Source of the DNA: Aquipluma nitroreducens
Lineage (GTDB): Bacteria > Bacteroidota > Bacteroidia > Bacteroidales > Prolixibacteraceae
Direction: 5' to 3'
Assembly (NCBI RefSeq): GCF_009689585.1
Contig: NZ_AP018694.1
Location: forward strand, 3,363,001 to 3,427,000
Length of the DNA stretch: 64,000 nucleotides
The notes under the pieces were generated by a model that was not told the origin of the DNA, made no database searches, and worked only from the letters and a program-made list of their open reading frames with translations. Made by a program: the position numbers and the translations under genes. This document shows, piece by piece, positions 9,559-18,716 of this stretch (positions are counted from its first letter, which is position 1; each line of letters starts with the position of its first letter).

Positions 9559-9810
9559 AATAGTATGGTTGTGATAATCGTTCAGAAATTTATTGATTAA
9601 AGTTAAATAATCCAATTGAATTCCCCTTTGCCTTTTTCTTTATTTATAGTTGTATAAGTCTGTTAAATACAGTTAATGAATGTTAGTTCAAACAAATAGT
9701 CGTTAGCAATTGCTTAATTTTGTTTTAACGTTTTGAACCTATTATGATTCCTAATCAGCCGTAAAGTGTGGAATAGCAACAAAAAAACTGTATCTCGTAA
9801 GCACTTTTCA

Positions 9811-10572
9811 ATGGTGCATTTGACTCGTTTTTCACCGGAGAAGTTTTGTCTGTTTGCTTTTGCATTGCTTCTAATAATTCCGGTCTCATCAGTTTTTGCC
9901 CAAAAACCAGATGAAAATTATCAGCCTTTACTGAAAGGTCAGGTTTTAAATCTGGAAGATGAAACGCCAGTAGTTAAAGCGATTGTTTCGAACCAACGAA
10001 CAAAAGAAACTGTAACTGCCGATTTGGAAGGCCGATTCACAATCAACGCTTTAATTACCGATAGCCTCGAAATTAGTTCACTCGGTTTTAGCAAACAAAC
10101 GATTGAAATTCCGGCAAGCTACAGCGTTTCTGATGTGTTGATTATTCATATCCGGCCATTAAGTTTCCTTTTGCCCGATGTTAATATCAATGGGAACTAC
10201 CAAAAGCCAGTTGTGAAAGTTGAAAAAATAAAAGTTTCACCTTATTTCCGAAAAGATTTTATGCAGGAAAAACCGGCAGAAGAAAAAGCCTATCAAAACC
10301 AAATCAGCTTTGTAAAAATTCCACTATACGGCAAGGAACAGCCCAACCGGAAAACGAGAGATATCATGATGTCCGATAAGCAATGGGCTAAAGTTTCGAA
10401 AATTTATAATGTAGGATTGGTGAGGGAGTTAACAGGCTTGAACACTACTGAGGCTGACAATTTTATGATGTTTCTGAATAGCAAAAAGTTATTCAATAAA
10501 ATGACAACAAAGGAAAATGCGAGTTTTATTATTTTGGAGCAATTTGCGATATATCGAAAAGCAGGACACTAA
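9811..10572 (+). CDS. Exported CarboxypepD_reg-like domain protein (copy 1)
   Basis: I set the start at ATG 9811. The frame also opens at a GTG at 9766. A signal peptide ends at SSVFAQ, then a carboxypeptidase-regulatory-like beta-sandwich domain (LKGQVLNLEDETPV ... SSLGFSK ... VLIIHI) covers about residues 40-125. A charged linker and a helical C-terminal domain (SDKQWAKVSKIYN ... LTGLNTTEADNFM) follow. The same two-part layout recurs in the next gene, so the two are tandem duplicates. Such domains occur in cell-surface and TonB-dependent systems of Bacteroidota. No TonB receptor barrel is present, so the role is unknown. Confidence 0.75.
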   Translation: MVHLTRFSPEKFCLFAFALLLIIPVSSVFAQKPDENYQPLLKGQVLNLEDETPVVKAIVSNQRTKETVTADLEGRFTINALITDSLEISSLGFSKQTIEIPASYSVSDVLIIHIRPLSFLLPDVNINGNYQKPVVKVEKIKVSPYFRKDFMQEKPAEEKAYQNQISFVKIPLYGKEQPNRKTRDIMMSDKQWAKVSKIYNVGLVRELTGLNTTEADNFMMFLNSKKLFNKMTTKENASFIILEQFAIYRKAGH

Positions 10573-10636
10573 TCCGGTTTTCAGTAATCAAGTTCTGAAC
10601 GGGATTTTTATACTTTTGTACCAAAGCCAGGTAGTC

Positions 10637-11491
10637 ATGAAACAATTTATACAACGATACCCACCACACAGGTGCTGTCAGAAAAATTTGACTGGTCATT
10701 GGTCATGCCGGGCTGAGAATAAATCATTGCGCTTTCCTTCGGTTGTGCACACGGTAGCTTTTCTTTTTTTATTCCTCTCATTCAGTGTAACTGTTTCTTC
10801 TCAGACAGTAGATGAGATAGACCCGATGCCCATCAGGCTTAAAGGTCAGGTATTGAATTTGGAGGACGAAACCCCGGTGCCCAATGCAATTGTAATAAAC
10901 CTAAGAACTCACAACACCATAAGCGCCGACTTGCAGGGGCGATTTATGATGGATATGTTGAATATAGACAGTCTTTCCGTTTCGTCATTAGGGTTTTCAA
11001 AAAGCATAGCACATGTACCTGCAAAATTCAACGAAATGAACGTTTTGATCATCTATGCAAAACCTATTCGCTTTGCCCTCCCTGACGTAACGGTATCAGG
11101 TCAACAAAAAAAAGTGAACATGGATGGCGTTCCGGTAGCCAAAAAGAATGATATTGCTCCGGAACTTAGAGGTGATGCATACAGCAAAAGACCACCTGTA
11201 ATTGCCGCCCTCTTCACTCCAGCCAGTTTCCTGCAATACCATTTAAGCAAAAGCGAGCGCGAAAAACGCGAAACCCGGAAGGCTATCGTTTCTGAAAAGC
11301 AGTGGCAAATAATCTCACAATTCTACAACAAAGAACTGGTTATGCAATTAACCGGATTAAACAATGCCCAAGCCGATAATTTCATGATCTACATTAACAG
11401 CAAAGGATTACTAAATCAGATGACCAACGAGTATGATGTCCGCAACATCATTAAGGAACAGTACAAAGTTTATCTTGCTGAAGGTCATTAG
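10637..11491 (+). CDS. Exported CarboxypepD_reg-like domain protein (copy 2)
   Basis: This is a paralogue of the preceding gene. It shares KGQVLNLEDETPV, SSLGFSK, the helical motif SEKQWQIISQFYN, LTGLNNAQADNFM and a C-terminal GH. The start is uncertain: ATG 10637 gives an unusually long N-terminus with Cys-Cys and basic residues before the hydrophobic signal segment VAFLFLFLSFSVTVSSQ. No better ATG is visible. Copy 2 lies 64 bases past copy 1 and is likely co-transcribed. A large inverted repeat follows it. Confidence 0.7.
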   Translation: MKQFIQRYPPHRCCQKNLTGHWSCRAENKSLRFPSVVHTVAFLFLFLSFSVTVSSQTVDEIDPMPIRLKGQVLNLEDETPVPNAIVINLRTHNTISADLQGRFMMDMLNIDSLSVSSLGFSKSIAHVPAKFNEMNVLIIYAKPIRFALPDVTVSGQQKKVNMDGVPVAKKNDIAPELRGDAYSKRPPVIAALFTPASFLQYHLSKSEREKRETRKAIVSEKQWQIISQFYNKELVMQLTGLNNAQADNFMIYINSKGLLNQMTNEYDVRNIIKEQYKVYLAEGH

Positions 11492-11541
11492 TCAAAACTT
11501 CGTTAAAAATTACGACATTTGCCTCAAAATAAGGAAAAAAC

Positions 11542-11597
11542 AGTCATTGGTCATTAGAAAAAAGGAAAGAGTTTTTCCTAATGACTATTGACTTTTT
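11542..11597 (+). terminator. Long imperfect hairpin and T-run after the duplicated genes
   Basis: AGTCATTGGTCATTAG (from 11542) pairs with CTAATGACTATTGACT (to 11593) with two mismatches, followed by TTTT. The long A/T-rich loop contains a second complementary pair. A related motif, GGTCATTGGTCAT, occurs near 10690 inside copy 2. Confidence 0.55.
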
Positions 11598-11629
11598 CCT
11601 GTTAACCAAATCACAAAAACGCCAGAAAG

Positions 11630-12409
11630 TTGAAAGAGTTTTCAAAAAAGAAAATAGTTCTGAAAAAGAAGGAACTAAAGGCCGAAGAACCTACCGGCGA
11701 CGGATTAATTCGTCTGAATAAATACATTTCAAATTCGGGTGTATGTTCGCGGCGCGATGCCGACAAAATCATCAGCGATGGATTAATTACCATTAATGGA
11801 GAAGTTGTTACTGAGCTTGGGCGCAAAGTATCGCTCGACGACGATGTTCGCATTGATGGGAACAGGCTAAATCCGGAGAAAAAAGTATATCTGCTTCTCA
11901 ATAAACCACGCGGGTTTGTGACAACGCTCGACGACCCACATGCAGAAAGAACCGTGATGCAATTGGTGCAGAATGCCTGTACCGAACGAATTTATCCGGT
12001 TGGACGGCTCGACATGCAAACCACCGGAGTTCTTCTTTTTACAAATGATGGCGAACTGGCTAAAAAACTGACACATCCCAGCTACGAGAAGAAAAAAGTA
12101 TATCATGTTCAGCTCGATATGGATTTCCGTCCGGAAGATCTTGAAAAAATAAAATCAGGAATTGAACTTGAAGATGGATTTATTGCGGCCGACGATATTC
12201 AGATGATCGATCCGGAGTATGCCAATCAGGTTGGCATTGAAATCCATTCAGGAAAAAACCGCATTGTACGTCGCATTTTTAATCACCTCGGCTACAATGT
12301 CGAAAAGCTTGATCGGGTCATGTTTGCAGGGCTGACAAAAAAGGATTTGCCTCGTGGACGTTATCGTTTTCTGACTCCACAGGAAATCAATTTTCTGAAA
12401 ATGAGTTAA
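11630..12409 (+). CDS. 23S/16S rRNA pseudouridine synthase, RsuA/RluB family
   Basis: This enzyme isomerises a specific rRNA uridine to pseudouridine. An N-terminal basic stretch is followed by an S4 RNA-binding domain (residues about 27-85, RLNKYISNSGVCSRRDAD). The catalytic domain has the family motif GRLDMQTTGVLLFTNDG, which includes the catalytic aspartate, then KKVYHVQLD and HSGKNRIVRRIFNHLGY. I follow the TTG start at 11630 because the S4 domain begins soon after it and no nearby upstream ATG is seen, so the start is uncertain. The exact target (RluB, RluF or RsuA type) cannot be told from sequence alone. Confidence 0.9.
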   Translation: MKEFSKKKIVLKKKELKAEEPTGDGLIRLNKYISNSGVCSRRDADKIISDGLITINGEVVTELGRKVSLDDDVRIDGNRLNPEKKVYLLLNKPRGFVTTLDDPHAERTVMQLVQNACTERIYPVGRLDMQTTGVLLFTNDGELAKKLTHPSYEKKKVYHVQLDMDFRPEDLEKIKSGIELEDGFIAADDIQMIDPEYANQVGIEIHSGKNRIVRRIFNHLGYNVEKLDRVMFAGLTKKDLPRGRYRFLTPQEINFLKMS

Positions 12410-12447
12410 TGTAATGAATTTCGCTTTCGCAGACTAATAGCAAAACT

Positions 12448-12936
12448 TTGGAAAAGGAGTTTTTACAAATAATCACCGAGAATCAGGGAATCATTCACAA
12501 GGTTTGTTCCATCTATTGCGATTTGGAAGAAGACCGTCGTGACTTGTTTCAGGAAATTCTGGTGCAATTGTGGAAATCGTATCCATCGTTTCGCAGCGAG
12601 TCGAAATTTTCGACATGGATGTACAGGGTGGCCTTGAATACTGCGATTACAAGCTTCAAAAAAGACAAGCGCCAACCCGACAAGGCAGGTATTTCGTACG
12701 AAAACATGCAATTGGTTGAGGAAATGTACGACACCCGAACCGAAGAGCAAATCAAAATGTTGAATATGGCCGTGTCTCAATTGACCGGAATTGAAAAGTC
12801 AATTATTCTATTGTTTCTCGAAGATAAAAAATATGAAGAGATAGCTGATATTACTGGCATCACACAGAATTACGTTAGAGTAAAGATGAACAGAATTAAG
12901 AAGAAGTTGAAGTTGTTAATGAATACAGAAGAATAG
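12448..12936 (+). CDS. ECF-type RNA polymerase sigma factor
   Basis: A 162-residue sigma-70-like factor with only regions 2 and 4. Region 2 contains EEDRRDLFQEILVQLWKSYPSF and FSTWMYRVALN. Region 4 contains the helix-turn-helix YEEIADITGITQNYVRVKMNRIKKKL. The start appears to be TTG at 12448, after AAAACT; there is no suitable ATG. The next gene begins on the base after its stop and encodes a four-helix membrane protein, which could be its anti-sigma partner. The regulon is not visible here. Confidence 0.88.
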   Translation: MEKEFLQIITENQGIIHKVCSIYCDLEEDRRDLFQEILVQLWKSYPSFRSESKFSTWMYRVALNTAITSFKKDKRQPDKAGISYENMQLVEEMYDTRTEEQIKMLNMAVSQLTGIEKSIILLFLEDKKYEEIADITGITQNYVRVKMNRIKKKLKLLMNTEE

Positions 12937-13635
12937 ATGGATATAAAAGATTTAAAATCGGCGTGGGATATGTATTCTTCTCAGGAGATGGATAAACATC
13001 GACTCGGAAAGGAATCGATTCATGAATTACTGAAGAACCGAACCCAATCGTTGGTTGACCGCATTGACCGAAATATGCGGATTGGACTGGGTATCTTGCT
13101 GTTATTTATCATTTATCTCATCATTGATTCAATATTCATGTCGGATCTTTTTAGCGCAATAGGTTACCGCGACATAGAATATCCGAAGTGGCTCATTCCT
13201 ATAGATATTTTTTCAACAACGCTTATTATCACCACGTATTTATTCTTCGTAATCCGATACATCAAAATAAAGAGGAGTTTTTCAATTCAGCTTCAGTTAA
13301 AAGACCTGTTGCATGGAATCCTGGAGACACTGAAAACATATCGGCGGATGTTTTATCTGGCGGTTGTAATTTTCATAATAAACATCATCGTGAGTTTCAT
13401 TGCGGGAGTTTACCAGGGACTCAAATTTAAAGCTGATTCGGTAAGTAATGGAGTCATTACCTTAAACACGCATCAAATACTGACGATCGTCGGAATAAGT
13501 TTGCTTATTATCGTCCCGATGATTGCACTTTCATTCTTTGCACTTCGTTGGGGATTCAACAAACTTTACGGCAAATACCTTCAATCGTTAAGCGAAACAT
13601 TGAAAGAGCTTGACGAGTCGGAAATCATAGACTAG
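12937..13635 (+). CDS. Four-helix membrane protein, possible anti-sigma partner
   Basis: The ATG directly follows the stop of the sigma factor gene, so the two are translationally coupled. A cytoplasmic-looking N-terminal region of about 45 residues (DLKSAWDMYSSQEMD ... LLKNRTQSLVDRIDRNMR) precedes four hydrophobic segments near residues 48-67, 90-108, 145-163 and 182-203. A charged C-terminus (ETLKELDESEIID) ends it. I see no FecR or zinc anti-sigma domain. The anti-sigma role is inferred from gene position and topology only. Confidence 0.7.
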   Translation: MDIKDLKSAWDMYSSQEMDKHRLGKESIHELLKNRTQSLVDRIDRNMRIGLGILLLFIIYLIIDSIFMSDLFSAIGYRDIEYPKWLIPIDIFSTTLIITTYLFFVIRYIKIKRSFSIQLQLKDLLHGILETLKTYRRMFYLAVVIFIINIIVSFIAGVYQGLKFKADSVSNGVITLNTHQILTIVGISLLIIVPMIALSFFALRWGFNKLYGKYLQSLSETLKELDESEIID

Positions 13636-13729
13636 CCTGTATCCTGAATATACTGTTGAGTTAATTGTTGAACCTTTCAGATAGCCGTTTTGTTACTCAA
13701 AATCAACAATAATCCTAAAACTCAACTTT

Positions 13730-14269
13730 ATGAAAACACTTAAAATCATTGGATTGGTATTGGTTGTCATTATTGTATTGCTTCTGATTATTCCGCTGTT
13801 TATCAATGGCAACTACTCCGTTGAACGTGAAGTGACCATCAACAAGCCCAAACAGGAAGTTTTCGATTACGTGAAATACCTGAAAAACCAGAATAAATTC
13901 AGTGTATGGGCTAAAATCGACACAGCCATGAAAACCGAATTCCGCGGAGAAGATGCTACCGTTGGTTTTGTTTCTGCCTGGGACAGTGAAAATCCGAAGG
14001 CGGGAAAAGGAGAGCAAAAAATTACTAAAATTGATAAAGGCAGCCGAATTGACTACGAAATTCATTTCATTAAACCATTTGAATCGACAGATTTTGCCTA
14101 CCTGACATTTGAATCGGCTTCAGAAAATGCAACGATAGTAAAATGGGGCTTTCATGGAACGATGAAATACCCGATGAACCTGATGCTGGTATTCACTGAT
14201 ATGGAAAAGATGCTTGCTCCTGATTTGCAAAATGGTCTGAATAACCTAAAAGGAATTTTAGAAAACTAA
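13730..14269 (+). CDS. Membrane-anchored SRPBCC family protein
   Basis: One N-terminal membrane helix (LKIIGLVLVVIIVLLLIIPLFI) is followed by a START-like SRPBCC domain. It begins YSVEREVTINKPKQEVFDYVKYLKNQNKFSVW, a pattern common to Bacteroidota polyketide-cyclase-like proteins, and has the W-G-F-x-G strand near residue 140. It probably binds a hydrophobic ligand at the membrane. ATG start after a 94-base gap. No partner gene is evident, and era follows 141 bases later behind its own promoter. Confidence 0.8.
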   Translation: MKTLKIIGLVLVVIIVLLLIIPLFINGNYSVEREVTINKPKQEVFDYVKYLKNQNKFSVWAKIDTAMKTEFRGEDATVGFVSAWDSENPKAGKGEQKITKIDKGSRIDYEIHFIKPFESTDFAYLTFESASENATIVKWGFHGTMKYPMNLMLVFTDMEKMLAPDLQNGLNNLKGILEN

Positions 14270-14369
14270 AAGTAACCAAATCACCACCACCCCTAAAAGT
14301 TAATATTTGTTCCAGTGTTAATTCGGAAGTCTGTAAATGAGGGTTTAGCTGTTTAAAGAATTAATTGAT

Positions 14370-14377
14370 TATCTTTG
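14370..14377 (+). promoter_or_regulatory. Candidate -7 box of the era promoter (TATCTTTG)
   Basis: A perfect TAnnTTTG box lies 33 bases before the era ATG. TTTAG about 21 bases upstream could be a weak -33 element. Confidence 0.6.
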
Positions 14378-14410
14378 CGCAGATTTTTTAAAACCTTCAT
14401 TCAGACATAA

Positions 14411-15295
14411 ATGGCACATAAATCCGGATTTGTAAACATCATCGGAAACCCCAACGTCGGGAAATCCACCATCATGAACGTGCTGGTGGGCGAGCGTTTA
14501 TCGATCATTACCTCGAAAATGCAAACCACCCGCCATCGCATCAAAGGAATCGTGAATGGCGATGATTTCCAGATTGTTTACTCCGATACACCCGGAATCC
14601 TGAAGCCGAACTACAAACTTCAGGAGACCATGATGAAGTTTGTGAATACCGCGCTGATTGATGCCGACATCATTCTTTACGTGACTGATGTGGTCGAATC
14701 GCCTGGAAAGAATGAAGAATATGTCGATCGCATTAAAAGTTCCGAAGCTGCTGTAATTGTGTTGATTAACAAAATTGACCTTTCTACTCAGGAAAAGGTG
14801 ATGGAGTTATACAATTACTGGCGCGAAAAGCTTCCGTTGGCCGATGTGTATGCCATTTCAGCAACCGAAAAGTTCAATACCGCACCTATATTCGACCGCA
14901 TTTTGGAATTGCTCCCTGAAGGTCCGGCTTATTTCCCGAAAGACGAGATGACCGACCGCAACGAACGTTTTTTTGTAAGCGAAATTATCCGCGAAAAGAT
15001 TCTTCTGTTTTACGACAAGGAAGTTCCTTATTCGGTGGAAGTGGAAGTGGAGCAATTCAAGGAAGAAGATAAAATTTTGAACCTGATGTGCGTCATCCAT
15101 GTGGCGCGCGACAGCCAGAAAGGTATTATTATCGGGCATCAGGGTCAGGCGCTGAAACGGGTTGGGATGGAAGCCCGCCTGGATATGGAAGAATTCTTTC
15201 AGAAGAAAGTTTTCCTTCAGTTGTTTGTGAAGGTGAACAAAGACTGGCGCGATAAAGACCGTGCGTTGGGTGGCTTTGGGTACGATATGGAATAG
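14411..15295 (+). CDS. era: GTPase Era, 30S ribosome assembly
   Basis: Era binds the 3' end of 16S rRNA and helps 30S maturation. The N-terminal G domain has G1 GNPNVGKST (residues 12-20), the switch region TSKMQTTRHR, G3 DTPG and G4 NKID. The C-terminal KH domain has GIIIGHQGQALKRVG and the usual ending KDWRDKDRALGGFGYD. At 294 residues it is full length. ATG start with a clear TATCTTTG box upstream. A second ribosome-assembly GTPase, der, follows after a 302-base repeat-containing gap. Confidence 0.96.
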   Translation: MAHKSGFVNIIGNPNVGKSTIMNVLVGERLSIITSKMQTTRHRIKGIVNGDDFQIVYSDTPGILKPNYKLQETMMKFVNTALIDADIILYVTDVVESPGKNEEYVDRIKSSEAAVIVLINKIDLSTQEKVMELYNYWREKLPLADVYAISATEKFNTAPIFDRILELLPEGPAYFPKDEMTDRNERFFVSEIIREKILLFYDKEVPYSVEVEVEQFKEEDKILNLMCVIHVARDSQKGIIIGHQGQALKRVGMEARLDMEEFFQKKVFLQLFVKVNKDWRDKDRALGGFGYDME

Positions 15296-15371
15296 CGAAG
15301 TGTTCAGTTTGCAATCTCTGTTTTCAGTCCCTGCCAGCGAAGGCTATTGCAATTAGAATTTATATGAGCAT

Positions 15372-15493
15372 ACCCTGAAAGGGTTAAACATTAATAGCCC
15401 CGGGTAAAGCAAAGCGTAACCCGGGGACAGAAATAGCAAAGGAAACAAGGCGCATCCACGGATTTTGATTGAGATACAAATGTTGTATGCGCC
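15372..15493. repeat. Composite palindromic repeat (three hairpins) between era and der
   Basis: The element holds three hairpins in a row: ACCCTGAAAGGGT (15372-15384); CCCCGGGT pairing with ACCCGGGG (15398-15405 with 15419-15426); and GGCGCAT with ATGCGCC (15449-15455 with 15487-15493). The second hairpin core recurs at 30827-30846. The rest of the gap (15296-15597) has no gene; AGGAG lies a few bases before the der ATG. Confidence 0.7.
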
Positions 15494-15597
15494 GCATTTA
15501 AAAATGTTGATTAATAGAGATTTCTTCTTAGATCAGCAGTTAGAATAACGGAAAAATAATTGATAGAGTCCTGTTTTCAGGAACATAGGAGACAAAA

Positions 15598-16905
15598 ATG
15601 AGTAATATTATTGCAATTGTAGGTCGGCCAAACGTAGGGAAATCGACCCTTTTCAACAGGATGACTGAATCAAGAAAAGCCATCGTTGACGAATCAGCAG
15701 GAGTAACACGCGACCGTCAATATGGAAAAGGTGTTTGGAATGGGATCGAGTTTTCAATCATTGACACTGGAGGTTATGCCGTAAATTCAGAAGATATTTT
15801 TGAAGGCGAGATCCGCAAACAGGTGATGTTGGCCATCGAAGAGGCCGATGCAATTTTGTTCGTGGTTGACGTTGAAAACGGAGTAACCGATATGGACGAA
15901 GAAGTGGCCGCTGTATTGCGCCGCTCGAAGAAAAACGTATTTATTGCTGTGAATAAGGTTGATAACAATGCCAGGATCATTGATTCGCATGAGTTTTATT
16001 CACTGGGGCTTGGCGAATTGTATTGCATCTCGTCGATGACCGGCAGTGGAACCGGAGAGTTACTCGATGCCATTGTTGATACATTTCCGAAAGACGAGCC
16101 GGAAGAAATTGAAGAAAATGTTCCGCGTTTCGCCATTATTGGACGACCAAATGTGGGTAAATCATCATTCATTAACGCACTCATTGGCGTTGATCGCAAC
16201 ATGGTTACCGATATTGCCGGGACAACCCGCGATGCCATTCATACCCGATACAATCAGTTCGGACACGACTTTTATCTGATCGATACTGCCGGTTTGCGTA
16301 AGCGCACCAAAGTGAAGGAAGACGTTGAATTTTATTCAACCATGCGCTCCATCCGGGCTATTGAAGATTCGGATGTTTGTATTTTAATTATTGATGCGAC
16401 CCGTGGTATGGAAGCTCAGGACGTTTCTATCTTTCATTTGATTGACCGTAACAAAAAAGGGTTGGTTATTCTCGTAAACAAATGGGATTTGATTGAAAAA
16501 GATAATGCGAGTACCAACAAATTCACGAAACAGATCAAGGAAAGAATCGCTCCGTTTGTTGATGTTCCAATCATGTTCATATCGGCATTAACCAAACAAC
16601 GAATCCTGAAAGCATTGGAAACAGCGGTTGAAGTATTTGAAAATCGCAGTAAAAAGATTAAAACTTCTGAATTAAACGAAGTGATGCTGAAAGCAATCGA
16701 GGATTATCCGCCACCATCAATAAAGGGAAAATTTGTGAAGATAAAATATGTAACTCAGTTGCCAAGCCAGACACCGAGTTTCGCCTTCTTCGCCAATCTT
16801 CCGCAGTATGTGAAGGAAGCATATCGCCGGTATCTGGAAAATAAGATTCGCGAGAATTTCAATTTTTCAGGTGTTCCAATACAGATTTATATCCGAAAAA
16901 AATAA
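15598..16905 (+). CDS. der: GTPase Der (EngA), 50S ribosome assembly
   Basis: Der carries two G domains in tandem, which is unique to this family, and acts in late 50S assembly. G domain 1 has [11 protein letters not shown] (residues 8-18), DTGG and NKVD. G domain 2 has [22 protein letters not shown] and NKWD. A C-terminal KH-like domain ends IQIYIRKK. At 435 residues it has the normal length. ATG with an AGGAG-type site shortly upstream. A bidirectional terminator follows directly. Confidence 0.97.
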   Translation: MSNIIAIVGRPNVGKSTLFNRMTESRKAIVDESAGVTRDRQYGKGVWNGIEFSIIDTGGYAVNSEDIFEGEIRKQVMLAIEEADAILFVVDVENGVTDMDEEVAAVLRRSKKNVFIAVNKVDNNARIIDSHEFYSLGLGELYCISSMTGSGTGELLDAIVDTFPKDEPEEIEENVPRFAIIGRPNVGKSSFINALIGVDRNMVTDIAGTTRDAIHTRYNQFGHDFYLIDTAGLRKRTKVKEDVEFYSTMRSIRAIEDSDVCILIIDATRGMEAQDVSIFHLIDRNKKGLVILVNKWDLIEKDNASTNKFTKQIKERIAPFVDVPIMFISALTKQRILKALETAVEVFENRSKKIKTSELNEVMLKAIEDYPPPSIKGKFVKIKYVTQLPSQTPSFAFFANLPQYVKEAYRRYLENKIRENFNFSGVPIQIYIRKK

Positions 16906-16910
16906 CACAA

Positions 16911-16950
16911 AAAAGCCGCTTCCGAAGGAATTCAGAAGCGGCTTTTCTTG
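16911..16950. terminator. Bidirectional terminator between der and the Nudix gene
   Basis: AAAAGCCGCTTC pairs perfectly with GAAGCGGCTTTT (16911-16922 with 16935-16946). It has A-runs on the left and T-runs on the right, so it can end der on the plus strand and the convergent Nudix gene on the minus strand. Confidence 0.9.
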
Positions 16951-16986
16951 TTGAATCAAGTTTAAAGTCTATTCTCTTGTGACTTT

Positions 16987-17679
16987 TTATAATTCAAAAT
17001 TAAATCCCCGTTTCAATAAATCCTGATATTTATTGGCATCAAAGCGGTAGTACCAGGCTCCCTTGCGCGACGATTCTTTTTCTTTCTCTTCCAGCTTTTC
17101 CAATAAGTCCATGGCTAAAAGCTTCCGGCGGAAATTGCGTTTATCGAGTGTTTTGCTGTATATGGCTTCGTATAAACCCTGAAGTTGTGGAATGGTAAAT
17201 TTGTCGGGAAGTAGTTCAAAACCAATAGGCTGAGTTCTTGCCCTGACCTGTAATTTTTTAAGAGCCCGTTCAACCATAGCCGAATGGTCAAAAATTAACT
17301 GTGGCATGGCAGAAATTGGAATCCAGGTAGCTCCATGAGTTTTTACCAGCTCAAGGTCGGAGGCATTGATTTTTATAAGGGCGAAATAAGCGATTGAAAT
17401 GATTCGTGCTCCTGGATCGCGATTGAGTTCTCCGAACGAGTAAAGTTGTTCCATGTACACATTCGAAAGGCCGGTAAGTTGGTTTAGGATTCGCTTGGCG
17501 GCCTCGTCAACGCCTTCATTGTTTTTCAGAAATCCACCCATTAGCGACCATTCTCCTTTTGCCGGCTGAAAATTTCTTTTCAGCAGAAGCAAGTTTAGCT
17601 CGCGTCCTTCTTCGTCGTATCCGAAAATGATGGAATCGACTGCAACATGGAATTTTTCGTGTTCGCTATAATATGACAT
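16987..17679 (-). CDS. Nudix-fold transcriptional regulator (NrtR/AraR type)
   Basis: An N-terminal Nudix domain (residues about 10-140) is joined to a C-terminal winged helix (FTIPQLQGLYEAIY ... KRNFRRKLL). This is the architecture of NrtR-type regulators, several of which control sugar or NAD genes in Bacteroidota. The Nudix box keeps the glycine-rich start and the first glutamate (GGFLKNNEGVDEAAKR) but has ILNQLTG where a catalytic REx2EExG would be. It probably senses a ligand rather than hydrolysing one. It lies seven bases past glsB on the same strand, so it may be co-transcribed with the glycine-lipid genes. The target genes are unknown. Confidence 0.85.
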   Translation of the reverse strand: MSYYSEHEKFHVAVDSIIFGYDEEGRELNLLLLKRNFQPAKGEWSLMGGFLKNNEGVDEAAKRILNQLTGLSNVYMEQLYSFGELNRDPGARIISIAYFALIKINASDLELVKTHGATWIPISAMPQLIFDHSAMVERALKKLQVRARTQPIGFELLPDKFTIPQLQGLYEAIYSKTLDKRNFRRKLLAMDLLEKLEEKEKESSRKGAWYYRFDANKYQDLLKRGFNFEL

Positions 17680-17686
17680 CGTTGTG

Positions 17687-18646
17687 TTATTCAGGTAAAG
17701 GCCAATCGTTGGTTTCTTTGGTGCGCAAATAAGTTTCGATGTGTCGATCTGTTTTTGCTTCGTATATATCGGAGATTGTCAGGATAATTCCAGTTTCCTC
17801 AACATCACCAAACGTATCGTTTATTACTGTTCCAAAGGTTTTCATCGATGGGCTCAGGTTCATGTACGAATTTATCAACGGTGGTATATTCTCTCCAAAT
17901 TCGCGTACTTTTTGCGAAAGTATTTTGTAATCTTCTTTGTACGATCCACCATTAAATACTCTTTCCATCTCTTTGATGTCGATTCCTAAATCCAACGGGT
18001 GAATTGGAGTTACCAGATTCTCGTTGTCGTTGAAGTATTTCATAAAGAAATACATGATCAGGTTACGGGCTTTGGTATGGAAGTGGGTGTACATAGTCAC
18101 TTTACCAAAGAAATATTTGATTTCGGGATGATCAACGATGAGAGCGCCTAGTCCATCCCATAAATTATCGAGTGCAAACAAAGCTTTGGCTCCGGCCTTG
18201 CTCGATTGATAATGGGGCTGAACAAAGGAACGGCCTAGTTCAAGCGTATAAGGAAGATATTCTTTGATAAATTTGTCGGAGAAATTGAAGAGATGAGTGG
18301 TAGCAAGTTGTACGACTCCGTTTTTGTCTAATGGAACATCTTTACATAAAATATAACGATATCCACCAATTATTTCCATAGCCTGAGGGTCCCAAACGAT
18401 AAGTTGTTTGTATGGATCGCTGCAAGTATCGTATTCGTCAATGTCAACATCCTCTCCTGTGCCTCCTCCTGCGTCCCGAAATGTGATTTCCCTAACACGG
18501 CCAATTTCCCGCATCACGTTAGGCGAATCCTGAAAGGTAACAATGTATATTTCGTTGTCGGCTTTGTTCGTTTTTCGCATTAACTTGTCCGGTGTCAGTT
18601 CTGCCAATAGAGCTTCTTTTGACACTGGTGCAATGATATCCTTCAT
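17687..18646 (-). CDS. glsB: GlsB-like N-acyltransferase (glycine lipid synthesis, OlsB/hemolysin family)
   Basis: This is a GNAT-fold acyltransferase of the OlsB family. Family features include FRDAGGGTGEDVDIDEYD and LIVWDPQAMEIIGGYRYI, with LELGRSFVQPHYQ as the acyl-ACP-linked motif. In Bacteroides the corresponding gene, paired with glsA, makes N-acyl (3-hydroxyacyl) glycine, the precursor of glycine and serine-glycine lipids. The 319-residue length fits. It lies 70 bases after glsA in the same direction. The substrate (glycine rather than ornithine) is inferred from the Bacteroidota context and the glsA partner. Confidence 0.85.
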   Translation of the reverse strand: MKDIIAPVSKEALLAELTPDKLMRKTNKADNEIYIVTFQDSPNVMREIGRVREITFRDAGGGTGEDVDIDEYDTCSDPYKQLIVWDPQAMEIIGGYRYILCKDVPLDKNGVVQLATTHLFNFSDKFIKEYLPYTLELGRSFVQPHYQSSKAGAKALFALDNLWDGLGALIVDHPEIKYFFGKVTMYTHFHTKARNLIMYFFMKYFNDNENLVTPIHPLDLGIDIKEMERVFNGGSYKEDYKILSQKVREFGENIPPLINSYMNLSPSMKTFGTVINDTFGDVEETGIILTISDIYEAKTDRHIETYLRTKETNDWPLPE

Positions 18647-18716
18647 ACTGATTTTGTCTGAATTTTTAGAGCTACAAAACTAAAAAAAATCCATAAGAAA
18701 TGATTTTTTCCTTTGA

